The notes under the pieces: generated by a model
What the model was told of the DNA's origin: nothing
What the model saw: the letters and a program-made list of their open reading frames with translations, nothing else
The model's database searches: none
Translations under genes and position numbers: made by a program
Shown here: in pieces, positions 1 to 8,885 of the stretch
How the letters are laid out: each line of letters opens with the position of its first letter
How positions within the stretch are numbered: position 1 is the first letter of the stretch
Origin: JANXPZ01 sp033853925
Lineage (GTDB): Bacteria; Eisenbacteria; RBG-16-71-46
NCBI GenBank assembly: GCA_033853925.1
Contig: JAWOLC010000047.1
Span: 1-64,000, forward strand
Length of the DNA: 64,000 nt
Direction of reading: 5' to 3'

Positions 1-111
1 GAGCTCGATGCTGCCGCGATCGACTGCGTGCGCCAGTGGAGGTTCAAGCCGGCGCTCACTCACAACGAGCCTGTCGCAGTGTGGGTTGCGATCCCTGTGA
101 AGTTCGAGTGA
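1..111 (+). CDS. TonB-family protein, C-terminal fragment (cut by window start)
   Basis: The first 36 sense codons read as the end of a TonB C-terminal domain. The segment AIDCVRQWRFKPAL followed by PVAVWVAIPVKFE matches the family's pattern of an amphipathic helix, the W-R-F-x-P-A strand and a closing V-P-V-x-F strand. The stop is at 109-111 and the N-terminus lies outside the window. The family moves energy from the inner-membrane ExbBD complex to outer-membrane receptors; stand-alone homologues occur as orphan periplasmic proteins. The preceding gene is not visible, so a TonB system proper cannot be claimed. The frame is confident, the exact role is not. Confidence 0.75.
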   Translation, partial: ELDAAAIDCVRQWRFKPALTHNEPVAVWVAIPVKFE

Positions 112-352
112 GGGTGAAGCAGTGGGCGGGGCTCATCTTCCCAACTCGAGATCCCAAGCAGCCTCAGCTGCGTGAGGGTTCAAGTTCCTCCTCCGGCACC
201 GCCTTCGGGCTAACTGTCGCGCGAGCGGAGCGCTCCTTGTCGCGCCGATGCCTCACAGGGCGCGCCTTCTGGCGGAGCGCGCGAGTTCGTCATGGCCGGG
301 AGGTCGGCGGGCTCACACTTGACCGCTGCTCACGGGTCGTTATTGTCAAAGG

Positions 353-2686
353 ATGGATGCATCTGGTCATCGCGTTGCCGCGCCGGAGGAGGATCAGGCC
401 AGCCGCACGTCCTACCTGCCCCTCGAGGCCGCCTTCCGAGGCGGCGAAACTCTCCGGCTGTTTCTCCCTGGGATCACTCCTCGCCTGCATGCGGTCATTC
501 GCTGCCTCTGGACTGCGTGCGTCGCGGTCCTCGCAGTCCATGGCGCCGCCTTCGGCCAGAGTCCCGAGACGGCCCCGCGCGACGCCCGGCTCAAGCTGGA
601 CCCGCTGTTTCGCATCCATCATCCGTTGCGCGTCTCCGCCGCTGGCGCCCGCGGGACGGCGACGATGCTCTCGGTCCGGGCGGATTCCCAGATCGCCGGG
701 TTCGCCGAGTTCAGCGGGACGCGACCACGGCTCGAAGCCCTGGGAGCGCGCGTTGGAACCCAACAGGGCAGTCTCTTCACCGTGCGGATAGCGGCCGCTG
801 ACCTCGATCGGCTCATCCGCGACCCCGAGCTCCGGAGCTTCCAGGTCGCGCGCCCGCTCTCCCTTCAGCTCGAGACCAGCGGTCCGGTCATCGGCACGCC
901 GGAGATCCACGCTCCCGGTCCGGGGTTCCCGAACGGGATTCAAGGCCAGGGCGTCCTCGTCGGCGTCGCGGATACGGGGATCGACCTGGACGCGGCCGAC
1001 TTCAAGGACGGTGCCGGCGTCACCCGAGTGGTCGGGCTCTGGGACCAGTACAACAACATGGTCTATGACGAGGAGAGGCTGCGAGCCGGCGTACCAGTCA
1101 ACCAGGACCGGGACGGCCACGGCACGCACGTCACCGGCATCGCCGCGGGCAACGGGCGGGCGACCGGACGTGGCCTGCCGGCCTTCCGCCACGTGGGCGT
1201 CGCTCCCCTCGCCGACATCGCAGTGGTGAAGCTCGATCCCATCCACTCCGACGTCTATATGGTGGAGGCCGTCCAGTACCTCTTCGACCTGGCGCGGAGC
1301 CGCGGCCAGGACGCGGTGGTCAACCTGAGCCTGGGGAATCAGTGCGGGCCGCGTGACGGCACCAGCATGCTGGAGCGCATGCTCTCGGCCCTGACCGGCC
1401 CGGGGCGCATCCTCGTCGTGTCCGCCGGCAACGACGCCAACGACCCGATCCACACGCGGATCGAGAGCGGTCAGGGCGAGGCGCGCTTCAGCGTCTTGAA
1501 TTGCGCGTGGCCGGGCTTGAACAATGATCGCGTGACCCTCGAGGCCTGGGGGAATCCCGGACTCCAGGCCTCGATCACGCTGGTGAGCCCTAGCGGTTCG
1601 ACGTTCGGGCCGGTGGCTCCCGGCGAGGAGTCCAGCTTCGTCTCGCCCGAAGGCGACGTCACCATATTCAACGGCTCGGACACCTGGCCCCTGGGCCGCG
1701 ATCTCAACACGCCCGTCGGGAACTCGTCCTCTTGGTTCGTCGTCGCCATCGCCGACCGCACCGACGCCGCGCACACCCCGGCCGCCGGCGAATGGACGCT
1801 TAGCCTGTCGCGGCAGGCTGGGGAGGGAGTCTTCGACCTCTGGGTGGATGGGATCGGGTTCACGTCGTGCGCTCCCTGCGGCTTCGCCACCGCGGATCCA
1901 AGTCGCACGCTGACGGTTCCCGGAACCTGCGATTCCTGCATCACGGTGGGGAGCTTCGTGACCAAGGTCGCGTGGCAGGACTCCTCGGGGCTGGCGGCCG
2001 GCTACGCCTTGCACGGCATTCCCGTCGCCGAGGTCGGCGCGTTGTCGGACTTCAGCTCCCGGGGTCCCCGCCGCGACGGTCTCTTGCGCCCGGATCTGGC
2101 GGCACCGGGACAGGGCGTAGCGTCGAGCATGAGCCACGACGACTCCCAGGAGGGGTGGCGAATCGCCGAGGACGCATCGCATGTGGTCAAGGAAGGCACC
2201 AGCATGGCCGCGCCCCACGTGGCCGGAGCCGTCGCATTGCTGCTCCAGATGCGCCCACACCTGCTGCCCGCACGAGTGCGTGACATCCTGCGGCGGGCCG
2301 CGCGGGAGGACACCTTCACCGGGGCAGTCCCCAATCCCCAATGGGGCGCGGGCAAGCTGGATCTCAGAAGGCTGATCGAGGTCGTGAACGAGACCTTGCC
2401 CGGGGCCACCCGCGAAATGAGCCTGAGCCACGTCGGAAGCCCGTCCCACGCGCCCGTGCGGTTCCGGATCCTCGCCGGCGCCACCCACGGCCCGGCACGG
2501 CTGCAGGTCTTCTCGGTGGACGGACGGCGGATCTTCCAGAGGGATCTCGGCTCCATCCCGGCCGGACTCACCGAGGTGGAATGGGACCCGACGGTGAACG
2601 GCTCGCGGGCCGCGTCCGGGGTCTACTTCGCGAGGCTCCGCGCCGGGGCCACTCTGGCCAGCGACAAGGTCGTCCTGCTCCGCTGA
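353..2686 (+). CDS. Secreted subtilisin-like serine peptidase (S8) with FlgD-Ig-like C-terminus
   Basis: This is a 777-residue subtilase with the full triad: Asp207 in GVADTGID, His256 in DGHGTHVTG and Ser617 in GTSMAAPHVAG. The roughly 250-residue stretch between His and Ser holds a protease-associated insertion with a four-Cys segment (CAPCGF and CDSC). The last ~65 residues (RLQVFSVDGRRIF to SGVYFARLRAG) resemble the FlgD-Ig / type A C-terminal domain that sends proteins through the type IX system or anchors them in FCB-group bacteria. A hydrophobic segment at about 51-68, ending AAFGQ, looks like a signal peptide, so the first ATG at 353 may lie about 45 codons too early and the true start may be non-ATG. 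The gene stands alone, with 240 bp before it. Confidence 0.9.
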   Translation: MDASGHRVAAPEEDQASRTSYLPLEAAFRGGETLRLFLPGITPRLHAVIRCLWTACVAVLAVHGAAFGQSPETAPRDARLKLDPLFRIHHPLRVSAAGARGTATMLSVRADSQIAGFAEFSGTRPRLEALGARVGTQQGSLFTVRIAAADLDRLIRDPELRSFQVARPLSLQLETSGPVIGTPEIHAPGPGFPNGIQGQGVLVGVADTGIDLDAADFKDGAGVTRVVGLWDQYNNMVYDEERLRAGVPVNQDRDGHGTHVTGIAAGNGRATGRGLPAFRHVGVAPLADIAVVKLDPIHSDVYMVEAVQYLFDLARSRGQDAVVNLSLGNQCGPRDGTSMLERMLSALTGPGRILVVSAGNDANDPIHTRIESGQGEARFSVLNCAWPGLNNDRVTLEAWGNPGLQASITLVSPSGSTFGPVAPGEESSFVSPEGDVTIFNGSDTWPLGRDLNTPVGNSSSWFVVAIADRTDAAHTPAAGEWTLSLSRQAGEGVFDLWVDGIGFTSCAPCGFATADPSRTLTVPGTCDSCITVGSFVTKVAWQDSSGLAAGYALHGIPVAEVGALSDFSSRGPRRDGLLRPDLAAPGQGVASSMSHDDSQEGWRIAEDASHVVKEGTSMAAPHVAGAVALLLQMRPHLLPARVRDILRRAAREDTFTGAVPNPQWGAGKLDLRRLIEVVNETLPGATREMSLSHVGSPSHAPVRFRILAGATHGPARLQVFSVDGRRIFQRDLGSIPAGLTEVEWDPTVNGSRAASGVYFARLRAGATLASDKVVLLR

Positions 2687-2997
2687 TCCGGAGCGCCCCC
2701 GCTGACGAGCCTACGTGCGTGGGCGCATCGCACGCCCGGCGGCCACGGCACTGCGCGCCTCGTCAGCTCACCGGCCGGCATCGGCCACGTGCCTCTCCAC
2801 GCCCGGCCAGCCGACTCCACGATCGTGGAGTAGATGGCATCGCCCGACCGCGCCGGTGACGGCCCGGCCCGATCGCCTCACGCTGCAATCGGGTGACTTC
2901 CGCCACGGGTCCGACGCGCGACGGGTGGCACTCCCCCCTGGCATCCCGATTGCGTCCCCGGTGAGTGATCGGCAGCGGACCATGGGGGCTACAAGCC
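2687..2997. other. Intergenic region upstream of the GT4-GH4 pair
   Basis: This 311-bp stretch shows no convincing coding sequence. It contains an 18-bp perfect palindrome at 2814-2831, described separately. No strong terminator hairpin with a T-run follows the subtilase. Confidence 0.5.
2814..2831. promoter_or_regulatory. Perfect 18-bp palindrome, possible operator
   Basis: ACTCCACGATCGTGGAGT reads identically on both strands. It lies 167 bp before the glycosyltransferase start. A length near 18 bp with a central CG-rich core is typical of sites for dimeric repressors such as LacI-type proteins. No matching regulator gene is adjacent, so the assignment is inference. Confidence 0.35.
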
Positions 2998-4251
2998 ATG
3001 AGAGTCGGGATCGTCACCCAGGCCTACTACCCGCGCTACGGGGGCATCACCGAGAACGTTCATCACACCGCGCTCGAGCTGCGCCGGCGCGGTCACGAGG
3101 TCACGATCATCACCAGCCGCTTTCCCGAGCATCGGGAGACCGACCGCGAGCCGGGTGTCGAGCGTGTGGGCCGCAACCTGGTGGTGCCCTTCAACCGTGC
3201 CTTCGTGGACGTCACGCTCGGGCTCACCTTGCGCCGGCAGCTCCGCCGCTTGCTTCGCGCCTACGACTTCGACGTCCTCCACACCCACTGTCCGAATGCT
3301 CCGACCCTGCCGCTCTTCGCCGTGCAGGAAGCGACATGTGCGCAGGTGGGAACCTTCCACACCGTCGCCGGCCGAGGGTTCTTGCAGGACCGCTTCAGGC
3401 ACTACCTCGCCAGGACGGTGAGCCGGCTCGATGCGCGCATCGCGGTGTCACGGACCGCGGAGATCTCGACGCAGCTCTACTATCCGGGCCACTACCACGT
3501 GATCCCGAACGGCGTGGACGTCGATCGCTTTCAGCCGCGGCTCGAGCCCTTCCCCGCCTGGCGGGACCCGCGACGCGTCAACCTCTTGTTCGTGGGCCGG
3601 CTCGATCCGCGCAAGGGCCTTCAGTACTTGCTGGCGGCGATGCCCGAGGTCGTCGAGCGCACTCGCGGCTGCGCGCGGCTGCTCATCGTGGGCGACTCCT
3701 GCCTCCGCTCCTGGTTCGAATCGCAGGTCCCCGCGGGGACGCGCGAGTTCGTGCACTTCGTGGGCCGCGTGTCGGGCGCCGACCTGCCACGCTGGTACGC
3801 GACCAGCGACATCTTCGTGTCCCCCGCCTCCAGCCACGAGAGCTTCGGCATCGTCCTGCTGGAGGCGATGGCGGCGGGGCGCGCCGTGGTGGCCTCGGAT
3901 CTCCCCGGCTACCGCTCGGTGGTGACCCCCTTCGAAGACGCCGTGGTGTTCGAGCCCGGCAACGTGCCGGCCCTGGCGCACGCGATCTCGGCACTGGTGA
4001 GCGATCCCGCGCGCCGCGCCGCTCTGGCCGAGCGCGGCCGCGCGCGAGCGCTGGCGTTCGCCTGGCCGAGGGTCACGGGGCAGATCGAGACGCTCTATCG
4101 AGAGGTGCTCGGACAGCGCAGCCAGTTCGCTCCCTCGGCCGGGGCGGGCGCCGTCCCCTGGGGTCGCGCGCGGTCCTCTGCCTCGAGCGCTTCGGCCGTG
4201 GGCAACGGCGGACGACCGTGCGCGGCCCTGCACCAGGGAGCGCCGCGATGA
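2998..4251 (+). CDS. Glycosyltransferase family 4 (GT-B fold)
   Basis: The 417-residue protein opens MRVGIVTQAYYPRYGGITE, the usual N-terminus of PimA/WsaF-like GT4 enzymes with the glycine loop that binds the sugar nucleotide. The C-terminal domain carries the EX7E motif (ESFGIVLLE) and the AAGRAVVASD segment. Such retaining enzymes transfer a sugar from an activated donor to a lipid, glycan or small acceptor at the cytoplasmic face of the membrane; donor and acceptor cannot be read here. The last ~45 residues are Ala/Gly/Ser-rich and probably disordered. The in-frame codon at 2965 is ignored because the conserved start is at 2998. Its stop overlaps the next start as ATGA, so the two genes are translationally coupled. 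Confidence 0.9.
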   Translation: MRVGIVTQAYYPRYGGITENVHHTALELRRRGHEVTIITSRFPEHRETDREPGVERVGRNLVVPFNRAFVDVTLGLTLRRQLRRLLRAYDFDVLHTHCPNAPTLPLFAVQEATCAQVGTFHTVAGRGFLQDRFRHYLARTVSRLDARIAVSRTAEISTQLYYPGHYHVIPNGVDVDRFQPRLEPFPAWRDPRRVNLLFVGRLDPRKGLQYLLAAMPEVVERTRGCARLLIVGDSCLRSWFESQVPAGTREFVHFVGRVSGADLPRWYATSDIFVSPASSHESFGIVLLEAMAAGRAVVASDLPGYRSVVTPFEDAVVFEPGNVPALAHAISALVSDPARRAALAERGRARALAFAWPRVTGQIETLYREVLGQRSQFAPSAGAGAVPWGRARSSASSASAVGNGGRPCAALHQGAPR

Positions 4252-5759
4252 GACCGCTCAAGATCGTCATCCTGGGGGCCGGCAGTGCCAGCTTCGCTCT
4301 CAGCTCCCTTGCCACCCTGTTGCGGGAGCCGGCACTGGAGGGCAGCACGCTCGCGCTGGTCGACGTGGACCCCGGCGCCCTCGACGTGGTCCGCCGGCTC
4401 GCGGATGTGATCAACCGAGAGTGGAAGGCCCACTTCGACATTCAGGTCCAGGGCGACCGCCGCGCCGTCCTCGAGGACGCGGACTTCGTCGTCTGCGCGA
4501 TCGAGCCCGTCCCTCGCGAGAGGCTGTGGCGCTACGACTGGGAGGTCCCGCTGCGCCACGGCCTGCGTCAGCCGCGGGCGGAGAACGGCGGACCCGGAGG
4601 ATTCATCCACGCGGCGCGCAACATCCCGCTGGTCCTCGACGTCGCGCGGGACATGGAGCGTTACTGCCCCGGCGCGACGCTCGTCATGCTCAGCAATCCC
4701 CTGCCGCGGCTCTGTCGCGCGGTGACGAGATTCAGCTCCATCCGGGTGGTGGGGCTGTGCCACCAGCTCAGCTTCGGCTATGCCGTGGCAGGCGTGCTGC
4801 TGCTCGACCGAACCGGCGTGCCCATCCCCATGGAGATTCTCCTGCCCAATACCCCGCCGTTTCCTTACGGGCGCGCGTTCTGGGCGAGCATGGGGAAGTT
4901 CGTGCAGCGCGTGAGTCAGGTGCTCGACATCCAGGCGGCGGGGCTCAACCACTTCACCTGGATGTTGGACGTGCGGGACCGCCGGACGGGCGAGGACCTC
5001 TATCCGCTCCTGCGCAAGCGCTTCCTCGCCGCTCCCGGCGGGCGCGAGCGCCTCTCGCGCGAACTCCTGCGCATCACCGGCTACCTGCCCGCCACCGGCG
5101 ACGCGCACCTGAGCGAGTACCTGCCCCACGCTCACGACCCCAGCACCAGGCCGTGGGAGCGCTACCACCTCCGCCCCTACGAATGGGGGCGCGCAGAGCG
5201 CGGCCGCGGCGAGCTATGGCGCGAGATCGAGCGCATGATCGCCAAGGGCGCTCCGGCGTTGCGGAGTCTCCGCGACGTGCCCAGCGAGGGCGTCTGCGAG
5301 GTCGTGCTGGGGCTGAGCGGCCGCGGCGCGGCCTATCGTCCCGCCGCCAATGTCCCGAACCACGGGGCCATCACGAACCTGCCCTGGGACACGATCGTCG
5401 AGGTTCCGGTGACGTTCACCCGCGAAGGCGCGCTGCCCGCGCGAATCACGGAGTTGCCGCCCATGATCTCGGAGCTGTGCCGGCGGGAGGCTCAGCTCGT
5501 CGAATACGTCGTGGAGGCCGCCGTCCAGGGGAGCCGCGAGCTGGCGCTGCAGGCGCTGTGCCTCGATCCGACCATGAACGACCTGGACCGGGCGCGGGCG
5601 GTGCTCGACGACTACCTGGAGATCCACCGCGACTACCTGCCTCAGTTCCACGGCGCGTGGCGGAGCGGGCGCCTAAGCGCGACGCCCTCTGCGCTCTCGA
5701 CGGCAGACCGTGGGCCCGCTCGGAGGCTAGTGTCCGTGGGCACGCATGGTCCGGCGTAG
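4248..5759 (+). CDS. Glycoside hydrolase family 4 (alpha-galactosidase/glucosidase/galacturonidase type)
   Basis: The 503-residue protein has the NAD-binding loop ILGAGSASF at its start. It also has the GH4 landmarks NPLPRLCRA, GLCHQ with the metal-binding Cys and His, and AGLNHFTWMLD with the second His. GH4 enzymes cleave by NAD+-dependent oxidation at C3, elimination and re-addition of water, using a divalent metal; the family includes alpha-galactosidases, alpha-glucosidases and alpha-galacturonidases. No phosphosugar specificity can be read, and no signal peptide is present, so it acts in the cytoplasm. The start overlaps the GT4 stop by 4 bp, which suggests the two act on one glycan or glycoside. 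The last 33 bp overlap tail-to-tail with the dehydrogenase on the other strand. Confidence 0.88.
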   Translation: MRPLKIVILGAGSASFALSSLATLLREPALEGSTLALVDVDPGALDVVRRLADVINREWKAHFDIQVQGDRRAVLEDADFVVCAIEPVPRERLWRYDWEVPLRHGLRQPRAENGGPGGFIHAARNIPLVLDVARDMERYCPGATLVMLSNPLPRLCRAVTRFSSIRVVGLCHQLSFGYAVAGVLLLDRTGVPIPMEILLPNTPPFPYGRAFWASMGKFVQRVSQVLDIQAAGLNHFTWMLDVRDRRTGEDLYPLLRKRFLAAPGGRERLSRELLRITGYLPATGDAHLSEYLPHAHDPSTRPWERYHLRPYEWGRAERGRGELWREIERMIAKGAPALRSLRDVPSEGVCEVVLGLSGRGAAYRPAANVPNHGAITNLPWDTIVEVPVTFTREGALPARITELPPMISELCRREAQLVEYVVEAAVQGSRELALQALCLDPTMNDLDRARAVLDDYLEIHRDYLPQFHGAWRSGRLSATPSALSTADRGPARRLVSVGTHGPA

Positions 5760-6572
5760 CACCCAGTCGGTCACGCCATCCGGCACCCATCGGCGGGCGA
5801 ATGCAGTCACCTCGGCCGGCAGCGTGACCGGGTAGCGCGCCCGAGGATGTGCCGACCGCGCCGCCCGGGCGATGGTCCGGGCGACGCTCTCCGGCGGGTG
5901 CTCGAATCGGTACCAGCCTCTTCTGCCTTGCTCGAATCGGCGCACGATCTCGGCATAGGGCGATGCCGGATCCCGCGACTCGGTGGCGTTCGCCGCTTCC
6001 CGGAAGTTCGTACGAATCGGGCCCGGCTCGATGAGGATCACGCGTACGCCGAACGGCCATAGCTCCAGCCGCAGGGCATCGCTGATCGCCTCGAGCGCGA
6101 ACTTGGAGGCCGCGTACGCTCCGCCGAAGGGGGCCACCACGCGACCCGCGACCGAGCTGACGTTGACGACCGTGCCGCCGCGGCGCTCGCGCATCCCGGG
6201 CAGGAACGGCTGCGTGAAGGCCAGCAGGCCGACGACATTCACCTCGAGCTGTCGCCGAAGCCGCGCGGGCGAGACCTCTTCCATCGGTCCCATCTGACCA
6301 TAGCCCGCGTTGTTCACCAGAAGGTCCAGGCCGTAGCCCTTCGTGGCCTCCATGATGGAGGACACGGCGTTCCGGCGCGAGACTTCGTCCGCGATATCCA
6401 TGACCAGGGGAAGCACTTCCACCCCGAGCGGCCCCGCCTCCGCACTCAGCTCCTGCAGATCCGATTCCGATCGCGCGAGCACGAAGACTCGATCGCCGTT
6501 TCTCCCCAGCTCCAGAGCAGTGGCCCGGCCAATTCCCCGCGAGGCGCCCGTGACCGCGGATATCCTGGTCAT
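5727..6572 (-). CDS. Short-chain dehydrogenase/reductase (SDR)
   Basis: This 281-residue classical SDR has TGASRGIG for cofactor binding, NNAGYG, the catalytic Ser in VNVSSVAG and the YAASK Tyr/Lys pair. VFVLARSESDL at the end of the second strand carries an Arg, which favours NADP(H). PGPIRTNF matches the post-catalytic loop. The substrate is unknown; the broad group acts on ketones, aldehydes and sugars. It ends inside the 3' end of the GH4 gene on the opposite strand, so the two genes converge without a spacer and may interfere with each other's transcription. Confidence 0.9.
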   Translation of the reverse strand: MTRISAVTGASRGIGRATALELGRNGDRVFVLARSESDLQELSAEAGPLGVEVLPLVMDIADEVSRRNAVSSIMEATKGYGLDLLVNNAGYGQMGPMEEVSPARLRRQLEVNVVGLLAFTQPFLPGMRERRGGTVVNVSSVAGRVVAPFGGAYAASKFALEAISDALRLELWPFGVRVILIEPGPIRTNFREAANATESRDPASPYAEIVRRFEQGRRGWYRFEHPPESVARTIARAARSAHPRARYPVTLPAEVTAFARRWVPDGVTDWVLRRTMRAHGH

Positions 6573-6861
6573 CGTGACGAATCCGCGCGTTCGCCGCCGA
6601 TCGCCGCGCCGCGATGCGCCCGAGGCGAGCGCCCCGCCCGCCGATCCATGAGCGACGCCGTGAGGCCCCGCCGCTCGGACGCCATCCTTGCGATCACCTC
6701 CATCGGCCCCTCCACGTGGATGATTCGAGCTCAGAGCGGCGCTGCCGATCGGCCGGCCTTCCCGCCCCGTGAGGTTCGTGCAGGCAGCGGCGCCGTCAGG
6801 GCTCGCGCAAGTCCCCGTCGCCCTGCTCCCTGCCCGACGCGATGCGGCTACGGCCCGGCTG

Positions 6862-8832
6862 TCACCAACTCCGACCGACGAACACGCTCAGGCTGCGCAG
6901 GTAGCCCGTCCACTCGGGATGGACCTGGTCCCGATAGCTCGCATACGCGCCGCGAATACTGGTCTCGATGTCGGCCGGCCAGCGATAGGCGATGGTCGTG
7001 CCCGCCACCACTTGGGGAATGTCCACCCGCGAGAAGGCGCTGGCGAACTGCACCGGCAGGAACAGCGGCAGCGTATCCACTGGCGTCGCCGCGGCGGAGG
7101 GCTTGAACTCGCTCAGCGACCAGACGTAACGGACCTCCGCGGCCCAGCTCAGCTGCTTCGTCGCCTCCCAACGGAACGCCACCGCCATGCTCTGGTCCGT
7201 GGCGTCGTAAGGCACGAGCGCTTCCGGATAGGGCGGATCGGTGCCGTAGAGGAGATCGGTCCTCAGGCGTTGCGCCCCGATGGCGTAGGCCAGGTCCAGC
7301 GTCCATGTGGAAGTGGGCCTGATCGTCGCCGAGGTCGTGCTCAGGTAGAGCTGGTTCTTTCGCCCGATCACCGGGAAGTCGGACTGGAGCGCGGCGGAGA
7401 AGCTCTCGGCGACATCGAACGCGCGATGCGGAGCCGCCCAACCGCCCAGCGTGAAGCGGTGCGCGGTCTTCGGCTCGGTCACGTAGCCGGGATCCCGGGT
7501 TCCCGTCCACTCCCAACCGCCGCGCAGGCGCCAGCGCCCTCCCCGACGATACGCGAGGTCCAGCCCGGCGGCGTTGGCGGTCGTGAGCGGCACGACCCGC
7601 AGCGGATCGGCGTTGTCGGGTGAGTAGAACTGGGGCCATAGATCGGCGTTCGTGCGGGAGACGCGCGTGTAGCGGTAGTGAGCCTCGAGCTCGACCTGCG
7701 CATTCAGCGAGCGCTCCGCCCGTAGTCCCGCCCACGAGCGGTGCAGCGACGGGTCGCCGAACAGGGCGTACCCGGGGGTGAAGCGATTGATCAGGCTCTG
7801 CTCATGGTAGTCCAGGGTCAGGTCCAGCAGGTTCGCCGGCCGCCAGGCGAGCGCTGCGTCGCCGTTCACGAAGTTCTGGCGGCGCGCGGCGAACGTGCTC
7901 GTCACGTGACCTCCCGCGACCGACCCGTCCAGCGTCAGGTCGAGCGGCAGGGGCGCGTGCACTCTGATCCCATCCGAGGCGCTGCGGTGCCCGGGCAGGA
8001 AGTTGTGGAGGTAGTTCCCGGCCAGCGTATTGGGCACGCCGGCGGGCAGCTCATCGCCGGGGAGCGACAGCGTGCTGCCATAGGCGTCCACTGGCGCCTC
8101 GCCGCGATTCCTGCCGATCGTGCCGGCATGCTCGTAAGTGAGGACCGCATGCGCGACCATCAGCTCGACGCCGCCGGCGTAACTCTGCGTCTCGTACTTC
8201 ACCGACTGGAAGCGGGACGCGGAGTGGCAGAAGCCGCAGGTCGTGTCGCCCCCCATGTCGTAGAACGCGAGCTGCGAGTCGCCTTGGCGCGTCTGAAGTC
8301 CTCCACGCGCGAATACGGCGAGCGGTGTCCGTGGGACCGTCAGGCGCGCGGAGCCGTTCCAGGAGGATCTTCGCACGCCGTACAGTCCCGCGTCGGAGAT
8401 GCCGTCGGTGCGGAAGATGTCGTCGGGGCTGAGATTCAGCCCGAAGAGCGTCTTCTCCAGGTGGCGGACCAGGCTGCGCCCGTCCACGTCGAGGCGGAGC
8501 AGCCGCCCGATCCGGAGCTTGCCGGTCATGGCGTACTCGTCACGGCTCAGGAGCCAGCCGCGGTAGTCGAGCCGTGATGCGTTTCGCGGCGCGCTCCACT
8601 GGACCAGCAGGTCTCCTCCACCCGAGTTCGCCAGGGCATCCAGCTCACCCACTCGGCCGGCGAAGCCGCTCGTCTGCACGTAGCGATAGCCGGGCTGGAA
8701 CCGCACCTCGAGGCCCGTCGCGCTCGAGGCGCCCGCCGGCGCATCGGCCGCGGCCGGCGCCGCGAGCAGGAGGCAGAGCGCCAGGATCGCCGCTGGCCCT
8801 GCGACCCGAATCCAGTCACCTCGCTCAGACAT
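6862..8832 (-). CDS. MtrB/PioB-family outer-membrane barrel with an internal heme motif
   Basis: The 656-residue protein begins at ATG 8832, preceded by GGAGGAGAGGA, with a signal peptide ending near PAAADA. The remainder consists of alternating aromatic/hydrophobic beta strands ending FVGRSW, with a C-terminal aromatic residue as expected for BAM-assembled barrels. The repeated strand pattern and the cytochrome gene just upstream fit the MtrB/PioB family, the porin sleeve that lets a multiheme cytochrome cross the outer membrane. A CGFCH motif at residues 199-203 could bind one heme. It lies 53 bp behind the decaheme gene in the same operon. Confidence 0.82.
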   Translation of the reverse strand: MSERGDWIRVAGPAAILALCLLLAAPAAADAPAGASSATGLEVRFQPGYRYVQTSGFAGRVGELDALANSGGGDLLVQWSAPRNASRLDYRGWLLSRDEYAMTGKLRIGRLLRLDVDGRSLVRHLEKTLFGLNLSPDDIFRTDGISDAGLYGVRRSSWNGSARLTVPRTPLAVFARGGLQTRQGDSQLAFYDMGGDTTCGFCHSASRFQSVKYETQSYAGGVELMVAHAVLTYEHAGTIGRNRGEAPVDAYGSTLSLPGDELPAGVPNTLAGNYLHNFLPGHRSASDGIRVHAPLPLDLTLDGSVAGGHVTSTFAARRQNFVNGDAALAWRPANLLDLTLDYHEQSLINRFTPGYALFGDPSLHRSWAGLRAERSLNAQVELEAHYRYTRVSRTNADLWPQFYSPDNADPLRVVPLTTANAAGLDLAYRRGGRWRLRGGWEWTGTRDPGYVTEPKTAHRFTLGGWAAPHRAFDVAESFSAALQSDFPVIGRKNQLYLSTTSATIRPTSTWTLDLAYAIGAQRLRTDLLYGTDPPYPEALVPYDATDQSMAVAFRWEATKQLSWAAEVRYVWSLSEFKPSAAATPVDTLPLFLPVQFASAFSRVDIPQVVAGTTIAYRWPADIETSIRGAYASYRDQVHPEWTGYLRSLSVFVGRSW

Positions 8833-8885
8833 TCCTCTCCTCCTCGGGGCCGGCACGCTCACGGCCCGCGCTCCCGCAGTCCTGC

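Noticed and set aside
290..2488. 732-codon open frame opposite the subtilase
   Set aside because: The plus-strand subtilase has all catalytic motifs; the opposite frame is compositional shadow.
3706..3722. tRNA-like T-loop sequence GGTTCGAATC
   Set aside because: It lies inside the GT4 coding frame and no cloverleaf can be drawn around it. Similar hits near 10598 and 34888 are also inside genes.
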